Positions 37,350-47,600 of a stretch of 64,000 bases of DNA are shown in pieces. The DNA lies in the NCBI GenBank assembly GCA_026225945.1, contig JAMJFZ010000289.1, positions 3,656,501 through 3,720,500 of the forward strand, written 5' to 3'. The position numbers and the translations under genes are program-made. A model generated the notes under the pieces. The model was not told where the DNA came from. It ran no database searches and worked only from the letters and a program-made list of their open reading frames with translations. The stretch's first letter is position 1. Every line of letters begins with the position of its first letter. Source of the DNA: Cricetomys ansorgei (lineage: Eukaryota; Chordata; Mammalia; Rodentia; Nesomyidae).

Positions 37350-37575
37350 TGGCAACTATTATGCAATCTCATCTCAAGCACCTTTGATTCAGTCTCCATA
37401 ATCCAAGTTGTTCTAACCTATCCTCAGAGGTCAAATTCCCCAGCACTTTAATTATCTCTGTGGCTCTCAATTGTGCATACTTCAATTTGACCACATCCTC
37501 GTTTTTTCTCCTGAGCTCAGATTCGAAGATATTACTCTAATAAAGGTCTGGCCAGCTTTAAGGATAATGAGGAAA
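37350..37575 (-). repeat. Ancient CR1/L3-type LINE remnant, antisense
   Basis: The + strand reads CATAATCCAAGTTGTTCTAA, then ACCTATCCTCAGAGG, then CTCTGTGGCTCTCAATTGTG and AATAAAGGTCTGGCCAGC. This is the reverse complement of the conserved 3' end of CR1/L3 LINEs, in the right order. Such elements have been dead in mammals since before the placental radiation, and recognisable copies are often under constraint. Confidence 0.55.
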
Positions 37576-38150
37576 CTGTTTTTTCAGTAACAGTGTTCCC
37601 CTATAGAACACACATTTGTCCTGTGCACTTCTCCTCACAGAATGTAGTATTTCTAATTCTAATTCATAATTGACTTGTGATGCCCTGTGACCTCATCTTT
37701 TTTGTATCTTAATTATGTTTTCAGCACTGGTAATAAATTTCTCAACTTCTTAGAAGGAGTCCTTTTGTGCCTATTTTTCCTAGACTTATTTTTGAGCTTT
37801 TAAAATTTATAATGTGTTACTTGGTATGGGTGACATGTAAAAGATTATAATCACCCCAATAAGTATAAAAAGATCTCCAAGTTTCTGTACAAGTTTTGGC
37901 TTTAACCGCTTCACTTTGGAAGGAGCATAATGATATTATCTTTTATATTCTCTCTACAAAAAAATAAAATTTGATAGAAGATGAGACATCTAAGAATCCT
38001 TTTCTCCAAATTCTTGTGGATTTTTACTTTACACAAAAGTAGTTTCCCTGCTAGAATGAATAATAAACAAAAGCTGAGTACAATGCCCATGTCTGTGGCT
38101 CTAGCATTAGAGAGACTGAGAGGGCATAGGTAGGTCACTTTCGTCCACAA
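37576..38150. other. Unique DNA; possible B1-like patch near 38.06 kb
   Basis: Mostly unrecognised. A segment at 38057-38130 (AGCTGAGTACAATGCCCATG) has a faint resemblance to a B1 5' half. Confidence 0.35.
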
Positions 38151-38154
38151 TTAA

Positions 38155-38235
38155 AAAAGAATCACTACAATGAATATGGTAGTCCATGTCAGTAATCCTA
38201 GGACCGAGGAGGCTAAGGCTGGAAGGACTCAAGGG
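38155..38235 (+). repeat. B1-like SINE, left half
   Basis: ATGGTAGTCCATGTCAGTAA, then TCCTAGGACCGAGGAGGCTA, is a diverged SINE 5' half. It breaks off at about 38235 at an L1 insertion and continues at about 38855. Confidence 0.6.
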
Positions 38236-38239
38236 TTCT

Positions 38240-38850
38240 TTGTGGTTGCTGTTATTATCATTTATTTTTGAGATTGTAAGTCCCTACTCTTCTTCAAGTT
38301 CATGGTCTCTTTTTATTATGTTATTACACATATATATGTAATAACATAATATATATATATATATATATACATACACACATATGTATCTTACATATGTATA
38401 TTGATGCACGCATATATTTCTTAATATAATCTTTTGAGTCCATATGATGCTACATGTATGTATTTTTCAGCACTGTTTGGCACCAGAAATCCAACTGGTG
38501 TGCCCATCCCTGAGGAAAACCATGTCTTTCACTCCCATCTTTCCTTAGTGGCCTAGATTTCTTTGTTTTGTTGAGGAATCCAGTGATTTTCCCTGTCCAT
38601 TTTGGCATGTCCATTGGTGTCCTCCTTGTTCACCTCACATTTTGGCTGGCATGCCATTAAGACTTTACAGGTACAGATTATGATATTACTAGGAGACACA
38701 ATTTCAGAGCAAACTCCTTGACCCTCTCTCTCTAACAATCTTTCAGCTTCCTATCCTGCAATAGTTCCTGAGCCTTCTGTGCAGGTGAGTTTTGTAGATG
38801 TAGCCATTGGTGGGCTCCACAATTCTGAAGGTTGATTATTTGTGGTTCTC
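38240..38850 (-). repeat. Rodent L1 3' UTR, antisense, inserted in a B1
   Basis: Antisense L1 3' UTR landmarks: CATGTATGTATTTTTCAGCA (38452), TCCATTGGTGTCCTCCTTGT (38612), ATTACTAGGAGACACAATTT (38684), and ATCTTTCAGCTTCCTATCCT (38738). An AT-rich microsatellite with a hairpin lies at 38315-38372. The flanking B1 halves define the limits. Confidence 0.75.
38315..38350. repeat. Perfect 13-bp inverted repeat (cruciform-capable)
   Basis: ATTATGTTATTAC (38315-38327) is followed after 10 bp by GTAATAACATAAT (38338-38350), then (AT)n. This could extrude as a hairpin. It lies inside the L1 3' UTR. Confidence 0.85.
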
Positions 38851-38854
38851 TGTA

Positions 38855-38925
38855 GAAGGTTTCAACTTTCAGGCCAGCCTGGGCAATATAGTGAGTCTCG
38901 ACCTGCGAAATATAGATAAAAGATG
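38855..38925 (+). repeat. B1-like SINE, right half, followed by (GATA)n
   Basis: CAACTTTCAGGCCAGCCTGG, then GCAATATAGTGAGTCTCGAC, is a SINE right half that completes the left half at 38155. A (GATA)n microsatellite at 38920-38973 replaces its A-tail. Confidence 0.75.
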
Positions 38926-38973
38926 ATAGGTAGATTAGATAGATAGGTAGATGATAGATAGATAGATAGATAA
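38920..38973. repeat. (GATA)n microsatellite
   Basis: Imperfect tetranucleotide GATA/GGTA units, purest at 38955-38972. Confidence 0.92.
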
Positions 38974-39329
38974 AATACTTATTATTATTCACATTATGTT
39001 TGTCAAACACTAGCAAGCAGTGTGTTGAAGTAGAAAAAAATATCTCCATGGAGTGTATATTCTATTTGTAGAAATATATAATACGATATAAATAAAAGCT
39101 TAAGAGAAAGAAAAGAACAGAAGATAATTAGAAATCAGCAGAGGATGGTGTTTTTTAATAGCACAGGCAGGGGAGAGTGCCCAGAAAATGCTTAGAGGAA
39201 AGAGCAAAACTCTTATCTGGAAAGAAAAGAGAAAGAATGCCAAGTATGAAATTGTGAGAGACACTTGGATGCCGTTCTTCAATAGCAAAGAAGAGCAGGG
39301 GAGCAACAGTGCCTGGAAGAGAGAATTAA

Positions 39330-39690
39330 GGGGTAGGATAAAATGTGATGAGCAGGCAGAGACTGAGTCATGCCTTATAGGTCTTTATGAAAATAGTCTT
39401 CACCTTAAGTCAGATAAAGACTGTCAGAACTATTTGAAGACTGAAGTGGGATAATCAGATTCGTTACTACAGCTGCTCTGTAAAGATTAAGTTTTCTCAA
39501 GCAGACACAAGTTTGAGACCAGAGGCAGCAACCCAAAGACAACATGCTGAAAGCTGCAAATGGTGGTAACTTGGACCATATTGGCAGTAATAAAAGGGCA
39601 AGAAGTGGTGTAGTTCCGGATAGATTCTGCCCAGGCAGAAAGTGCCATATGTAGTCTGTGAGGAGGAATGGTGTGGATGCCTGAACTGTA
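39330..39690 (+). repeat. Ancient mammalian interspersed repeat, family unnamed
   Basis: The order GCCTTATAGGTCTTTATGAA, GTGGGATAATCAGATTCG, CAGCTGCTCTGTAAAG and CCTGAACTGTAATGTGG resembles an old repeat seen in many mammals. I do not trust a family name from memory. An 88-codon open frame at 39188-39454 has no known domain. Confidence 0.4.
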
Positions 39691-40369
39691 ATGTGGAAAT
39701 TACATCCTTATGCAAAATGCTGAGGTACTTAAAAAATTTCTATGCCTAGCAAATTCCTACAAATTTTATCTGTTACTGGTTACTAAAAGAGGCATGAGTT
39801 CACACTCATTTGTGAGAACAATTTGGACTGAAATAGAATACATTACTCTCTTGGAATAATCTGCTGGTAGATCTCTTTTAGTGCCTGCTTGTACTGTGTC
39901 TATAAGTGGTATATCTATTCTACACCCTAATCTCTAAACACACATTTGTGTGGTATGTTACCTAATGCTTTCTGAGATTTGAATTCAATTCCCAGCATTC
40001 AACTCTTTAGTCATCAATGTTCCTGAATCTAGCAAAACTCTTTTCTTCCTTTGAATCTATAATGATACCTACTCTGTGAAGTTGACAATAAAATTGATGG
40101 CTGCATTGAAATTTGTGAATCAGTTCTAAAACTACTGGATAAAAACATATTTTTTTTCTCAGAACTTTTACAAAATTTTATTTGTAGATTCTGCTCTTCT
40201 TCGAAAAATATGTGTAGTGTATCATGAGCTCCTATCAAAGAAAATATAACATTAATATTGCCAATAGTAGTTTAGACACAGGAAGCAGACTTTCAAAATG
40301 GTTGATAAAAACTAGCCTAAAGTAATAATCATAGTACTTAAGGTCTGTTCCATTTTTTTGTTATTGCTT
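39691..40369. other. Unique AT-rich DNA, no gene seen
   Basis: No repeat or exon recognised. Confidence 0.4.
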
Positions 40370-40720
40370 TTCACTTTACGCCCGCTGTGTTCATACTGTG
40401 CCGCTCTGAGAGTGCATTAGCTTCAAGCATTGGTACTTCCAACACTTCAGTTAACAATGTATTCCAGTTATCGGGGTTCGTCAGGCTGAGCAGACAGTGC
40501 TAACAAAACAGTTATTTAGCAAGGCTAGAGGTGCAAAGGAAATTTCAAGTGAATTGCTGAGAGCACGCACACCCTATTCATATTTCTTTTGTTGGAAAGA
40601 TTTTAGACAGAAAATAAAGAAGGGTTTCTTTTTTCCCCCTCTATCATTATGTGCTTTAAAAGCCAACAACATTAAGGTGGAACAGGATTCAAGATTGCTG
40701 CATTTTAGTTAGGAAAACAA
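40370..40720. other. Candidate conserved non-coding element
   Basis: A repeat-free stretch with more CpG than its surroundings (in TACGCCCGC, TGCCGCTC, TATCGGGGTTCGTC, GAGCACGCAC) plus AT-rich homeodomain-like TTAG/TAAT motifs. CpG retention in AT-rich unique DNA is the reason to flag it. No conservation test was possible, and no coding frame or splice pair is convincing. Confidence 0.3.
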
Positions 40721-42179
40721 ACACCACACACTCACCACTACCAAATTTCTAGGAACCATCCCATCAGCATTACCATTTCTTTCTGTCAGCAGACGTATGA
40801 AGAATAGTCAGGAAAACAAGGTAATTTTTCAGTTTTCATTCCTTCCTGTGTTTGGTCCCCATTTTAAGTCAATGTATAACTTATGCACAGTACTTACTGA
40901 AATGAAAATGGCTTGCAACCAAAACTTGTCAGAACAAATTTGATTCCAACTTTATTAATTTTTTTTTCTGTTGAGCGTAATAAAAGGGACGCTTGACATA
41001 AATCACCAAGAAAGCTAAACAGCATGATAATCTATTAGGTAGCAACAATTTACCTGAATATATTTTAATCCTTTTACTTATCAGTTTCCCATATTAAAAG
41101 TAAGACAGGAGCAATTGTCTTTATTCTTTCATCCCTATTCATTTTTTCCTTTTTGTTTACTGAATACGGTTCAGGTTTTCCTAAGCACTTTCAGCTCCAA
41201 CCTTTTCCATCTATTTGTCCCCATCATAAAGTGCTGCTAAGCATTCATTTCACACAGAGGGAATGTCACATATGTGAACTTGGATGCGAGATCTCAGGAT
41301 CAGACCTTTTCCTTCCGACAAAGCTAATTTTGCACCAACTACTTCTCTATGCTGATTTTCTTAGTCACCTGTAGCTTTTGTTTAATTATTTTATGATAGA
41401 GTTGTTTAAAGTATAGCTGCTTCTGCAGGTGCTGGTGTTTGAGTAGAGACTTAGGAAGATGGGCTGAAGGAAGCTGCATCCTGTGCCTGTCCTGTTGAGG
41501 AAAATGGGATAAACTTCTAAAGGTCTGAAGAAGACTCACTGGCCAAGGGTCAGTGGAATAATCTATTTTCTTTTCCCTTTAAACTTTCTTTAGCTTTCTT
41601 GTTCTTTAAGAACTGTGCAGGAATTTTCTTTGTCTTGTGCTTTTTGTAAGTCCAGTCAACAAATTCCAAGTATTGTTGACATCTTAGTATTGCTTATTTA
41701 CTTGAGTTTACCTCCTGACTGTGAGCCAGGGCACAACAGTCACCACCTCGAGTCCCAGAGAAATCGATCTTAACCTGATCAGAAAACTCTCCCTGGTTGC
41801 TTGATTTCCAAGTGTTGAAGGTACTATACAGGCTCTTGGGGAAGAAAAGACATCAGTAGCTTTATCCAGCAGTGGACCTTTTATGCTACTGTGACCATTG
41901 ATGCAATAATGGTAAGACTATTTATGGGGTAAGCAACTACTCTCTTAATTGCATTCAAAGCCTGCTCCACAAGAGGGAACAAATAAATGACTTTTATTAG
42001 TAAGGAAGACATAGCCTATAGAGAGAGACCATATATATATACACACACACACACACATACTAAATAGACATGTTGCCAAACTTACTAAGTATTAAGATTT
42101 TTTTGATTCAGCTAGAACAGAGATGGAAAAGTGGCCCAGCATTCAGGAATTCAGGAACCACACAGTGGTCCTCAACACC
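40721..42179. other. Unique DNA; (TA)n(CA)n near 42.03 kb
   Basis: No gene recognised. A (TA)n(CA)n microsatellite lies at 42031-42058. The part from about 41870 to 42115 may be old L1 3' UTR but I cannot support it firmly. Confidence 0.4.
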
Positions 42180-42890
42180 ATTTGGGGTTCATGCTAGACA
42201 TAAGGGTTGGTGTCCCAGGTCCGTAGGGTGCCTAGCAAGGTAGCAAAGGAGGTCATCAGCAGCCCCAAACAGCAGTTGGCAGCTAGAGGGGCTGGGCTTG
42301 CTGGGAAAAGTCACATTTGTTCTCTGACAGAAACACAGATAGCTGCAAGGTGCGATTTTGGACCAGAAGCAGGCAGCCAACAGCTCAGTCCTCAACTTGG
42401 TCCACCTGCTGCCATGGCCACCTATAGGGCCCACCAAATCAGCTGGCTGGCTGAGGCAGCTTGACAGTTTGGCACCTGGAGGAGGGTTGGGCCTAGCAAT
42501 CCGGCGGGGCTGGGGCAGAGCTCCCTCCACATGGTTGGGTCCCCAGAGTCCTGGCTGTGGACACTGAAGAGAGCAGGGCTCAGACCCTACTCCATAAACA
42601 TGGAGGGGCTTGTAGGGGCAGAGCTTTCCAAAGAAGCAGGAGTCACGAGCTGTGGATTGTGTTGGGGATGGAACTCTCTCAAAGGGGAAGCCCTGGGCTG
42701 TGGGCTACGTGTAGGAGAACAGGACCCTTCAGACATGGCTGCCCTGTGTTGGGGACTATGTAAAGGGTGGGGCTGGGAGGGGATCTCCCAAAGCAGGAAC
42801 ACCATGCTGCTGCAGACTGGATAGGGTGTGGAGCTCTCCAGAAGCAGGGTCTTGCCCTGTGGACTCTGCTTTTTGCAGATCCCCAACACT
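42180..42890 (+). repeat. GC-rich block with degenerate tandem units
   Basis: This 0.7-kb segment is markedly GC-richer than its surroundings. From about 42617 to 42875 it contains four or five diverged units of about 60-75 bp, each with a GAGCTCTCCAAA-like start, AAGCAGG, a GCTGTGG or CCTGTGGACTC phrase, and GTTGGGGATG. The block ends where an L1 3' UTR-like region begins. It resembles tandem promoter monomers of a retroelement or a decayed minisatellite. CpGs are few, so it is not a CpG island. Overlapping open frames up to 113 codons on both strands follow from the GC content. Confidence 0.5.
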
Positions 42891-42989
42891 AAGTATTATT
42901 TATTTCCATAGATTGGTGCTGCTTTCATCCTTGGTCACAGAAGCTTCTAATTTCAGTTGTTAATGGTTAATGCAGGGGCTCATTGCTGC

Positions 42990-43445
42990 TGACATGCCAG
43001 GAGTAAGTGACTTTGAGTTCTTAGCCATAGATGGTGCATCAATATCAATAACTATCCACTACAGACTCAGAAAACATCATGGAAGAGGGGATTGAAAAAA
43101 ATATAAGAGCTAGAGGATTGGTGAAATGCAGTGCAAAGTCAGCTTTGGAATATGGCATACATGTTGCACATATGAAGTCACAGTAGCTGTGGTCACATGC
43201 ACAAGTCCTATGCAAGACCAAGACAGTTTATAAATTTCAGAGTGGCTCCCGAAACCCTACGCTTAACTGAGGAACTCTTGGCAGTTAACAGCTTGTAGGG
43301 GAGGAACAGCCAATTTTTTTCAGGAGCCTGGACACTAGTAGGTTTCCCAAGCTCCAGAAGAAGAGTCTACACCTGTGTACATATGGATAACACTAATTGG
43401 ACATATTGAATTCAAGAAGTAAATAATTAAACAAAAAATTAATAC
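42990..43445 (+). repeat. Rodent L1 3' UTR, sense
   Basis: GTGGCTCCCGAAACCCTACG (43243), TTTTTTTCAGGAGCCTGGAC (43314) and GATAACACTAATTGGACATA (43386) follow the rodent L1 3' UTR order and end in an A-rich tail before a (TG)n run. It may be the 3' continuation of the GC-rich block. Confidence 0.65.
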
Positions 43446-43463
43446 TAATTTGTTTATATATAC

Positions 43464-43471
43464 GTGTGTGT

Positions 43472-43511
<40 letters not shown>
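43464..43511. repeat. (TG)n microsatellite
   Basis: About 24 TG units with one TC interruption, lying directly between an L1 3' end and an antisense B3 SINE. Confidence 0.95.
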
Positions 43512-43513
<2 letters not shown>

Positions 43514-43662
43514 ATGCTCACAGAGGCTAGAAGAGAGTAGTACTAGGTACCCTCACTGTGGAGTTACAAAGGGTTGTGAGCTTTCTGACTTGGGGTCCAG
43601 GAACTGAGTTCCAGTCTTCTGAAAGAGCAGCAAGCTCACTTAACTGCAGAGCCATCTCTCAT
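43512..43662 (-). repeat. B3/B2-type SINE, antisense
   Basis: The + strand shows CTCACAGAGGCTAGAAGAGA, GGAGTTACAAAGGGTTGTGA and ends CTGCAGAGCCATCTCTC, the reverse complement of a tRNA-derived B3/B2 SINE. Confidence 0.85.
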
Positions 43663-44985
43663 TCTTCCTAAATGATGATCACATAGTTGTGTATGTACAT
43701 CTGTACAGAAGCCAGGACGTCTCCCTTAGGCATGCATGATTTTCTTCCTAGAGCTAAGGTATATTATCTAAAAAAGGAGTTTTTTTTTTTCATGCTAGGT
43801 ATTTTTGGTATGGAGACATGGATAATGAGCACAGGAAAGACTAGGAAGGACTGTCACTGTTGATTTTTCATAAGGAACACTGAGAATGCCTTACCAGCAG
43901 TTTGACCAGAGCTCACAGCAGAAAGCTGATAGAGTCTTTTAAGAAAGCAGTATGCAAGCAGAGATGGAAGAAGGCTGATGGCCAAGGTCACAGCATCTGC
44001 TTTTTGTCACTCTGTGATTTTGTAACACAACAGTGGTACCATCTCACAGAAGCCCCACACAGGGATTCCGTTTCGAATCATGGTCTTTGTAATTAACAAA
44101 ACTAACTTAGATATCTTAATACAGTTCCCCAATATACCCCCATCCAAGAATATGTTTCGCCAAATTATTTGTTAGCTGGCAATGTGAATGCAGACCTCGC
44201 TCACTTTCCTTTCTCTACTGAGTATGTGAGGTTGTGATGTGTGTATGTGATGTCTATTCTGTAGGACATTGGATTTTTCTTAAATTTCTTAAATGTTAGG
44301 GAGAAGTGTCACTCTTATATTAATTTCATTCTTTATTTGGGCATTTTGACTTAACTGTTTAGAATCAAGGTAAACACTAAATATGAATTCACTCTGCTTA
44401 TATTGTAAATGGAAATCATTACAAAAAATGTTCCAAATCTTTATCTGTATATCAGAATGAACTTATTAATTTATATGTGGGACTTGGTCAGGAAGGAGAC
44501 GTGGCAGTTTATGCATTTTAATTTTGTATGCTTTATTTAGCTTGGTTTTGGGGCATGGGAAAAAAAAGAACAGAAATTCTAAGGAAAAGTGATTTCAAAA
44601 GCAACATTATAAAATTTTATGCTGCCTTCAAAGCACAAACATAAATATAATATTTATAATTTTGAAGATTATTTCTCCAAACAGCTCAATAACTCTAAAG
44701 AAAAATTCATTCCTATGGAGTTTAAAATATAGTAGATGTCCTGAAAGTTATTACTTATGCAAAACGCTGTTGATTCAACTTAGTTTCTTTACTGAAGGAC
44801 TTTCAGGACTGTGTGTGTGAGTGGGGGTGAAGTGGGGGTCGGGAGAGACAAGCAGAGGAGTTCTTTCAGTTATGCCCATGTGTGTGACCCAACACAATTT
44901 CAGAAGCTATCGTTTCTCAAATGTTGTAAAGCATAGATGAGATGTCTTAAAAGGTAATTAGTTGGATTTGATGCTGCTTTGCAAT
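43663..44985. other. Unique AT-rich DNA, no gene seen
   Basis: No exon or named repeat recognised. A small G-rich patch lies at 44821-44843. Confidence 0.4.
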
Positions 44986-44989
44986 TTGG

Positions 44990-45170
44990 TAGTCTGTGGA
45001 AATTAAAATTCACTTATCCATTGGCTCATCTATCCGTGTCATCTATGCTCTTTGAATACTTACCAACTGTTAGCACTTAGAAATACAGGAACCTATAAAG
45101 ATGAACAGGATACAGTCCCTGAGAACACAGTCTGTAGACTACTAGAAGAATGGGCAGCCAAGTACATTTG
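44990..45170 (+). repeat. Possible MIR/L2-type ancient repeat
   Basis: TTGAATACTTACCAACTGTT, then AAAGATGAACAGGATACAGT, then CCCTGAGAACACAG, echo the common mammalian 'end-of-MIR/L2' phrase order. Low certainty. Confidence 0.35.
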
Positions 45171-45918
45171 AATGAGGGTATGTTTCACACCAATTACTGC
45201 ATTTCAGCTGCCTTATGGTAAGTTATTATTGCTCCAAGTTATTATATGATGAGGGAAAAATCTCAGTTCATAGGAAACGCTATGGGAAAAGAATGTCAAA
45301 AACAAAGCCTATGACACAGGCTGCTTCACATATCTTGAAGTGAGAGTGTGCTTGCATGGATGTTTTGACTTAGAGTTAACATCCAGTATAGGTTGAAAAT
45401 TTTAAGACATCTGTTCTTGCTTACAAATCAAATGGGAAACAGAAGATGCTTCTTCCTTAATATGTGACTACAGTGAGGGACTTCAGTGGTGTCTAAATAG
45501 GCTAACAGTGCCTCTTTCTGCATCCATGGCAAGGTAATCCCAGCCTTCATGCTTATGAATGGTGTTTTTCCAGCTGTGTGATACTGGAACAAAGCTAGAC
45601 CTTTCCTGCCACTACCGTGATATTTTACATTAGGAAAATCTCAGCCCTTTGTAAATGGACTAGGTGATCTGGCAGTAAACTTGAGAGAAATGGTTTAGTT
45701 TTTTTCTCTGGAGAGTGTATTTCTGGGACACAGGAATGATAATAATGAAAATTATAGTATAGCTTTTTTTTTTTTTTTGGTAATTTTCAATTTATGTTTC
45801 TTGGGCCTTTAGGATCCTGAAAGCAGAAAATAGGCTCATATTCAAAGATCCGTGCATTTCCCTGTATCTCCCTGTATCTGTTTCTTCCTTTCACATCAAG
45901 TCTGAAAACTTGACAACT
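45171..45918. other. Unique DNA; short poly(T) near 45.77 kb
   Basis: No gene or named repeat recognised. A T-run lies at about 45765-45778. Confidence 0.4.
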
Positions 45919-45999
45919 GGGCTCAGAGGGATATAACTCAGTGGTAGAGCATGCACTTAGTGTGAGGACCTGGATTTGACCTCCAGCTCCAAAGAAGAA
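45919..45999 (+). repeat. ID SINE (BC1-related)
   Basis: GGGCTCAGAGGGATATAACT, CAGTGGTAGAGCATGCACTT, then GACCTGGATTTGACCTCCAG match the rodent ID element, derived from the tRNA-Ala-like BC1 RNA. The polymerase III box A (TAACTCAGTGG type) is recognisable. Box B (GATTTGACCTC) is mutated relative to GGTTCGANNCC. A short A-rich tail follows. Confidence 0.88.
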
Positions 46000-46089
46000 A
46001 TGAGACAAACAAAACCATAGCTTGTGAAGAGAAGAGGAAGATGAAATCAGATACTATAATGGGAAAATATTAAGAAAATGGCACAACAA

Positions 46090-46800
46090 CAAAAACAAAC
46101 AAGCAAAGCCTACCAAATACTGGTGAACTTACAGGGAAAAATCAGATTGTTCATGTTGTGTTGTGAAGCTAAATAGTGCTGCCACTAGGGGCGTGAGTAT
46201 CAAGTTCTTCACTAAACTAAAATATGACTGTATGGTGCATCATACTTCTAGCTATATTCCCTAAGTAATCAAAGTTAACATACAACAGAGACAGTCATGC
46301 TTACTTTGTCACTATTTGCAGAGCCAAAAAATAGAACCATCTTAGCTACTCATCAAGATGTAAGCAGATAAAGAACAGGTTGCATTTATTCATAGTAGAA
46401 TATTTCATAGCCATAAAGAAGAGTGAAACATGTGGTCTGCCGAAAAATGTATATCACTAGTGAGCCTCGTCTTCTTATGCAAAATTAAAGAGAATAATCA
46501 GAAAAACGAATGTCTCCTGTATTTTTTCTCTCATGGAGAACTATTGTGAGTTCGTTGTGTGCAAGAGACATTTCTTGTCCAGAGAACACTTCATTGAAAG
46601 ATCAGAGAGAAAAAAGCAAAACAAAACAGACACGGGAGTAGAAGAACCATTTAAGAAAGGGACCAGCGAGAGTGGAAAGGGGGAAAGGAGACCTTGGGGA
46701 GGGGTGAGACTAACCCAAGTGATTTACATGCATTTGTGACACAATCATAATGAAACCAATCATTTTGTGAATTAGCATATGCTAATATAATATTTTTAAA
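46090..46800 (+). repeat. L1 ORF2 end plus 3' UTR, sense
   Basis: The segment keeps TTTGCAGAGCCAAAAAATAG (46316), TAGTAGAATATTTCATAGCC (46396), CTCTCATGGAGAAC (46532), GAAAGGGGGAAAGGAG (46675) and TGTGAATTAGCATATGCTAA at the end. This is the L1 ORF2 C-terminus running into a rodent Lx-type 3' UTR. No open frame survives. Confidence 0.7.
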
Positions 46801-46819
46801 GACTCAATTCATTTTCAGT

Positions 46820-46937
46820 TGTGTGTGTGGGATTTTCTGGTGTCCTTTAGATAGAGTTACTGGGTACTGGGAAGGGAACTCAGGGCATCTGCAGAGCAAC
46901 ACTTGCTTCTAACCACCAAGCTATCTCTCTAACCCCT
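46820..46937 (-). repeat. B3/B2-type SINE, antisense, partial
   Basis: GAAGGGAACTCAGGGCATCT, then GAGCAACACTTGCTTCTAAC and CAAGCTATCTCTCTAACCCC, is the antisense tRNA-derived head of a B3/B2 SINE. Confidence 0.85.
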
Positions 46938-46984
46938 AAGATAACATTTTTATATGTAATTTTACATGTCTATCATTATTTCAT

Positions 46985-47197
46985 ATCATATTTAATATGT
47001 ACGAGTGTTTTGTTTGCTTGTGCATCTGTGTATCATGTGCATGCCTCGTGCCTGTGAAAGCTAGAACTGGGAGATAGATACCCTGAAACTGGAGTTATGG
47101 ACTGTTCTGACCTACCGTGCAAGAGCTGAGAATTGAACCTGGGTCCCCTCCAAGAGCATCTGGCGCTCTTAATGGCTGTGCCATACCTCCAGCCGCA
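46985..47197 (-). repeat. B3 SINE, antisense
   Basis: Carries GTGCATGCCTCGTGCCTGTG, ACTGGAGTTATGGACTGTTC, AGAATTGAACCTGGGTCCCC and ends ATACCTCCAGCCGC. Nearly full-length antisense B3, adjacent to another SINE of the same type. Confidence 0.88.
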
Positions 47198-47285
47198 GCT
47201 AAAAGTTTTGAAGCAATTAAATCATTCTGGATGATAGTATAGAGAACTAACTAAGAAGAAACATATAATTTTTGAAAGACTGGCA

Positions 47286-47372
47286 TGGTTAAAAAACATA
47301 AAAGAAAATAATGTAAAAACATAAAAAAGAAAAAACAAAAAACAAAAAAAAGAAAAAAAAGAAAGATTTTTT
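47286..47372. repeat. A-rich tract
   Basis: Imperfect (A)n with G and C interruptions, followed directly by a T-run. No body is identifiable on its left. Confidence 0.8.
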
Positions 47373-47600
47373 TTTTTCAAATGTGTGCTGTCCATTTACA
47401 CTCATCATTTGAAATTGCACTCATTTCAGAAGCCTACAAGTTCATTGAGGTGTTTTGGTTGGGGTTGTTTAGTTTTATTTTATTTTATTTTCACATTCAT
47501 TTTATGGTCTAGATACTTATCCTCTATCAGACATATTGGTGGAAAGGTCTTCCTCTTTTGTCTTTTTGTTGGATGTGTGGTTGGGTTTGTTTTTTGTTGT
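47373..47600 (-). repeat. Possible antisense L1 fragment
   Basis: The phrase GATACTTATCCTCTATCAGA, then TGGTGGAAAGGTCTTCC, resembles the antisense L1 ORF2 C-terminal region. The rest is too diverged to be sure. Confidence 0.35.

Noticed and set aside
42189..42889. Several overlapping open frames on both strands, and a possible CpG island
   Set aside because: The block is GC-rich but poor in CpG, the frames conflict on both strands, and degenerate tandem units explain the length.
45919..45999. Possible tRNA gene
   Set aside because: The tRNA-like box A belongs to an ID SINE. There is no cloverleaf with anticodon arm and box B is mutated.
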